From Ruminiclostridium sp. (lineage in GTDB: Bacteria; Bacillota; Clostridia; Oscillospirales; Ruminococcaceae): a stretch of 64,000 nt of DNA. Position numbers and translations under genes: made by a program. The notes below the pieces were generated by a model. That model was not told the DNA's origin. It saw only the letters and a list, made by a program, of their open reading frames with translations, and did not search any database. Shown here in pieces: positions 61,192 through 64,000 of this stretch. The first letter of the stretch is position 1. The number at the start of each line of letters is the position of its first letter. The stretch covers positions 95,418 through 159,417 of the forward strand of contig JAFTVY010000055.1 of assembly GCA_017465545.1 (NCBI GenBank), read 5' to 3'.

Positions 61192-62190
61192 TTGAGCAAG
61201 CTTCCAAGAGAAATCACAGAAGAGATCGAAAATATGACTTTATCTGACTTTGCCTGCAAAAGCACACAGACTAAAGGCAGAAAGGTTTACGAAAAGCCCT
61301 GCGACATCCGTACAGAGTTCCAGAGGGATCGTGACAGGATAATCCACTCCAATGCATTCAGACGTCTCAAGCATAAGACTCAGGTGTTCCTGATACCAAA
61401 ATCCGATCATTACAGAACCAGACTCACCCATACGCTTGAGGTATCACAGATTGCAAGAACCATCGCAAGAGCGTTAAGACTGAACGAGGACCTTACGGAG
61501 GCTATCGCTTTAGGTCACGACCTGGGACATACCCCCTTCGGTCACGATGGCGAAAGGGTGCTTGACGCCCTTTATCCTGGTGGCTTCAAGCACTATCTTC
61601 AGAGCAAAAGAGTAGTTGAGGTCATCGAGAAGAATGGTGAAGGTCTCAATCTTACGGAAGAGGTTATAGACGGTATAATCTGCCACACCAACGCCGTAGC
61701 TCAGACTCTTGAAGGACAGATAGTAAAGTTCAGCGACAAAATTGCATACATAAATCACGATATTGAGGATTCGATAAGAGGCGGTGTCATAAGGCAGGAG
61801 GATCTCCCCGATACGCCCGTAAGAGTGCTCGGCGCTACCAAGAGTCAGAGAATAACCACGCTTATAAGCTCTATCATAAATAACAGTACAGACATTATAC
61901 AGTACGATAGTGAAACGCAGAAGGCACACGACGAGCTGAGAGCATTCATGTTTGAAAGAGTATATTTTGCTCCCACTACAAACGAAGAAAAAGGCAAGGC
62001 ACGTATTATTGTCGAGTATCTGTACAATTATTTTCTGAAATCACCCGAGGCGCTCCCTCCCCTGTTTCAGAAAATTGCGGCAGAAAACGGTAAGGAGCTT
62101 GCGATATGCGATTTCATAAGCGGTATGACCGACGATTTTGCCGTTGACTATTTTAAAGAAATATGTATTCCGAAAAGTTGGTCTTATTAA
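61192..62190 (+). CDS. dgt: Deoxyguanosinetriphosphate triphosphohydrolase-like protein
   Basis: A 332-residue HD-domain enzyme that removes triphosphate from dNTPs. The metal-binding HD residues appear in RTRLTHTLEV, GHDLGHTPFGHDGE and FSDKIAYINHDIED. I start at TTG 61192, 8 bases after AAGGAG; the N-terminus SKLPREITEEIE is then typical, and upstream in-frame codons have no ribosome site. dgt followed by dnaG is conserved in Clostridia. Confidence 0.9.
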   Translation: MSKLPREITEEIENMTLSDFACKSTQTKGRKVYEKPCDIRTEFQRDRDRIIHSNAFRRLKHKTQVFLIPKSDHYRTRLTHTLEVSQIARTIARALRLNEDLTEAIALGHDLGHTPFGHDGERVLDALYPGGFKHYLQSKRVVEVIEKNGEGLNLTEEVIDGIICHTNAVAQTLEGQIVKFSDKIAYINHDIEDSIRGGVIRQEDLPDTPVRVLGATKSQRITTLISSIINNSTDIIQYDSETQKAHDELRAFMFERVYFAPTTNEEKGKARIIVEYLYNYFLKSPEALPPLFQKIAAENGKELAICDFISGMTDDFAVDYFKEICIPKSWSY

Positions 62191-62203
62191 GAAAGGAAGA
62201 TAA

Positions 62204-63961
62204 ATGAAGCTATCAGAGGATTTTCTCTCAAGAATAAAGGACAGCAACGATATATATGACGTTATCTCAAATTACGTACCGCTGAAGAAGACCGGTACGG
62301 ATTACGTCTGCAACTGTCCTTTCCATTCAGAAAAAACTCCCTCCTGCCATATTTATATGGCAACACAGAGCTTTTACTGTTTTGGTTGCGGTGCGGCAGG
62401 AGACGTAATAAACTTTATCCGTTTATATGAACATCTCGGGTACGTGGAGGCTGTACGTTTTCTCGCACAGCGAGCAGGAATACCGATGCCCGACGATGGC
62501 GGTGAGGACGGAGCGAGAATAAGGGCAAGAATCCTTGAAATGAACAGAGAAGCAGGCAAATTCTATCACAAGCTTCTTTTTTCTCCCCAGGGAAAAGAAG
62601 GTCTTGACTATCTTTTAGGGAGAGGCCTTACTATTCATACCATAAGACTTTATGGACTGGGCTATGCACCTAACGACTGGTCACTGCTCAGAAATCACCT
62701 CAGTTCTCTCGGATTCAGCGACGATGAAATCGTCGAAGCGTCACTTGGCGTAAAATCACAAAAAAATAACAACACCTACGATTTTTTCAGATACAGAGTA
62801 ATGTTTCCTTTTTTTGATACAAGAGGAAATATTGTTGGCTTTTCAGGACGTATAATCGGTGGCGATGATTCAAGAAAATACCTTAATACAAAGGCAACGC
62901 CTGTATATAATAAAAGCACGTACCTGTACAGCATGAACCACGCAAAGAATTCAGGCAAATCAAGTCTTATAATGTGCGAAGGCAACCTTGACGTTATCTC
63001 AATGTTTCAGGCAGGCTTTACAAACGCTGTTGCGACCTGCGGTACAGCGATAACGGACAGTCACGCAAGAGCAATAGCGAATCAGAATTTCAAGGAAGTA
63101 ATTCTTGCCTATGACAGCGATGACGCCGGAAAAAAAGCTACCGCAAGAGCTATAAACATTCTTGATAAGGTAGGAATAATCACAAAGATATTACAGATAA
63201 AGGGTGCTAAGGACCCGGATGAATTTATAAAAAAATTCGGTAGCGACGCCTTTTCCCTGCAGATAGACAAATCTGTTCCGGCTATGGAATTTGAGCTTGA
63301 AAAGATAAAGGCAGAATCGGATATTACAAATCCGCAGGGCAAGGCAGAATTTCTGAAGCGGTGTGTTGCCTTTATATCAACAGTTCACAGTCCCATCGAC
63401 AGAGCGGTATATATAGCCGACGTATCCGCCTACTGCGATATAGGCAGAGCTACTATAGAGACCTCCGTTGAGCAGACAATAAAAAGGCAGAACAGAGCAA
63501 GGCAGAATGATATGCAGCAAGGAATAATCTCAGGTGCATACAAAAAGGATAAAGTCAATCCCGACGCCTCCAAATACCCTGCAGAGGTAGAGGCGGAAAG
63601 AGGAATAATCGCTTATCTTTTCCACTCTCCCGATTTTCTAAAAAAAATCACCGATAAAATTACACCCGATGATTTTCCTACAGAATTCAACCGAGGACTG
63701 TTCACCGAGCTTTGTATTCTTATCGAAGGCGGAGAAGGTACAGATTTATCTGTACTTGGTGAAAGTCACGAGCCTGACGAAATATCCGCTATAGCAAGAA
63801 TAATCAGGGATGGCAATACTCTACCGTATAGTATTGACCGACTTAACGATTATATAACAAATCTTTTGAAATTCAGGGAAAAGAAGTCTCAGAAGCAGGT
63901 AAAGGATATGTCTGCGGCAGAGCTTTTAGCTTATGCAAACAAAATGAAGGAAAATAAATAA
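62204..63961 (+). CDS. dnaG: DNA primase
   Basis: A 585-residue primase. The CHC2 zinc domain is CNCPFHSEKTPSCHIY and FYCFGCGAAGDV; the TOPRIM domain has MCEGNLDVISMFQAG and LAYDSDDAGKKATARA; a C-terminal helicase-binding region follows (about 430-585). It follows dgt by 13 bases. In most Firmicutes rpoD comes next, which would lie just outside the window. Confidence 0.95.
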   Translation: MKLSEDFLSRIKDSNDIYDVISNYVPLKKTGTDYVCNCPFHSEKTPSCHIYMATQSFYCFGCGAAGDVINFIRLYEHLGYVEAVRFLAQRAGIPMPDDGGEDGARIRARILEMNREAGKFYHKLLFSPQGKEGLDYLLGRGLTIHTIRLYGLGYAPNDWSLLRNHLSSLGFSDDEIVEASLGVKSQKNNNTYDFFRYRVMFPFFDTRGNIVGFSGRIIGGDDSRKYLNTKATPVYNKSTYLYSMNHAKNSGKSSLIMCEGNLDVISMFQAGFTNAVATCGTAITDSHARAIANQNFKEVILAYDSDDAGKKATARAINILDKVGIITKILQIKGAKDPDEFIKKFGSDAFSLQIDKSVPAMEFELEKIKAESDITNPQGKAEFLKRCVAFISTVHSPIDRAVYIADVSAYCDIGRATIETSVEQTIKRQNRARQNDMQQGIISGAYKKDKVNPDASKYPAEVEAERGIIAYLFHSPDFLKKITDKITPDDFPTEFNRGLFTELCILIEGGEGTDLSVLGESHEPDEISAIARIIRDGNTLPYSIDRLNDYITNLLKFREKKSQKQVKDMSAAELLAYANKMKENK

Positions 63962-64000
63962 AACAAAAAGTAAATATTAATGACAGCTAAAAACACATAC

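Overview
This 64 kb window is an ordinary-looking chromosomal segment of a low-to-mid GC, spore-lineage Firmicute. It most resembles the class Clostridia, order Oscillospirales (a Ruminococcus / Eubacterium siraeum-like gut bacterium). The pointers are sigE-spoIIGA and spoVS, the yqhY-nusB-xseAB-ispA-dxs-tlyA-argR-recN order typical of Firmicutes, spoVS beside ymdB, a DUF1540 protein, a membrane-anchored GH5/CBM2 cellulase, purine-rich ribosome binding sites and sigma-A promoters close to TTGACA-N17-TATAAT. The genus is inference; no rRNA gene is present. Gene density is near 93%, and I see no transposase, integrase, phage gene or CRISPR array.

Layout. 1-7.1 kb (minus): a truncated anchored cellulase, then a tmk-like kinase / DUF2156 / DJ-1 / formyl-THF cyclo-ligase / mltG / U32 peptidase operon from one promoter. 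7.1-16.9 kb (minus): a CDF transporter, then a complete arginine operon read argG-argH-GNAT-argC-argJ-argB-argD-argF. It uses a type 2 ArgC and a bifunctional ArgJ, and a strong promoter with palindromes lies upstream of argG. 16.9-20 kb (plus): an XRE regulator, a CadC-type metal sensor with its own promoter and operator, and a Zn/Cd/Pb P-type ATPase behind a second, perfect SmtB-type operator. 20-25.3 kb (minus): an unusual DprA, an acyl-CoA synthetase with its XRE-cupin regulator, a ComEA-like protein and endonuclease III. 25.3-29.4 kb (minus): an AT-rich accessory stretch with an NCS2 permease carrying an extra cytosolic domain, a membrane-bound TIR protein and tRNA-Lys(UUU).

29.4-37 kb: DUF1540, a HAD phosphatase, uridine phosphorylase, a small membrane protein and MarR (minus); two flavoproteins (plus); sigE-spoIIGA (minus) with Spo0A-box-like repeats upstream. 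37-46.3 kb (minus): an eleven-gene operon from yqhY to recN covering transcription elongation, exonuclease VII, isoprenoid precursor synthesis, rRNA methylation, NAD kinase, ArgR and RecN. 46.3-52.9 kb (minus): an unrecognised protein, spoVS, ymdB, and two secreted wall-related proteins, the larger pairing a degenerate copy of its neighbour's glycosidase domain with an amidase. 53-57 kb (plus): aconitase, NADP-isocitrate dehydrogenase and the redox repressor Rex. 57-64 kb (plus): uvrC, rsmD, coaD, a coiled-coil protein, yigZ, dgt and dnaG.

How it fits together. Aconitase and isocitrate dehydrogenase make 2-oxoglutarate, the precursor of glutamate and so of the arginine operon; ArgR, the likely repressor of that operon, is encoded 22 kb away in the recN operon. 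SpoIIGA activates pro-SigE, and spoVS/ymdB belong to the same developmental programme. I found no convincing novel multi-gene system. The best leads are the stand-alone membrane TIR protein, the permease flanked by two near-identical promoters, the DprA with a long charged insertion, and the pseudo-glycosidase/amidase fusion.
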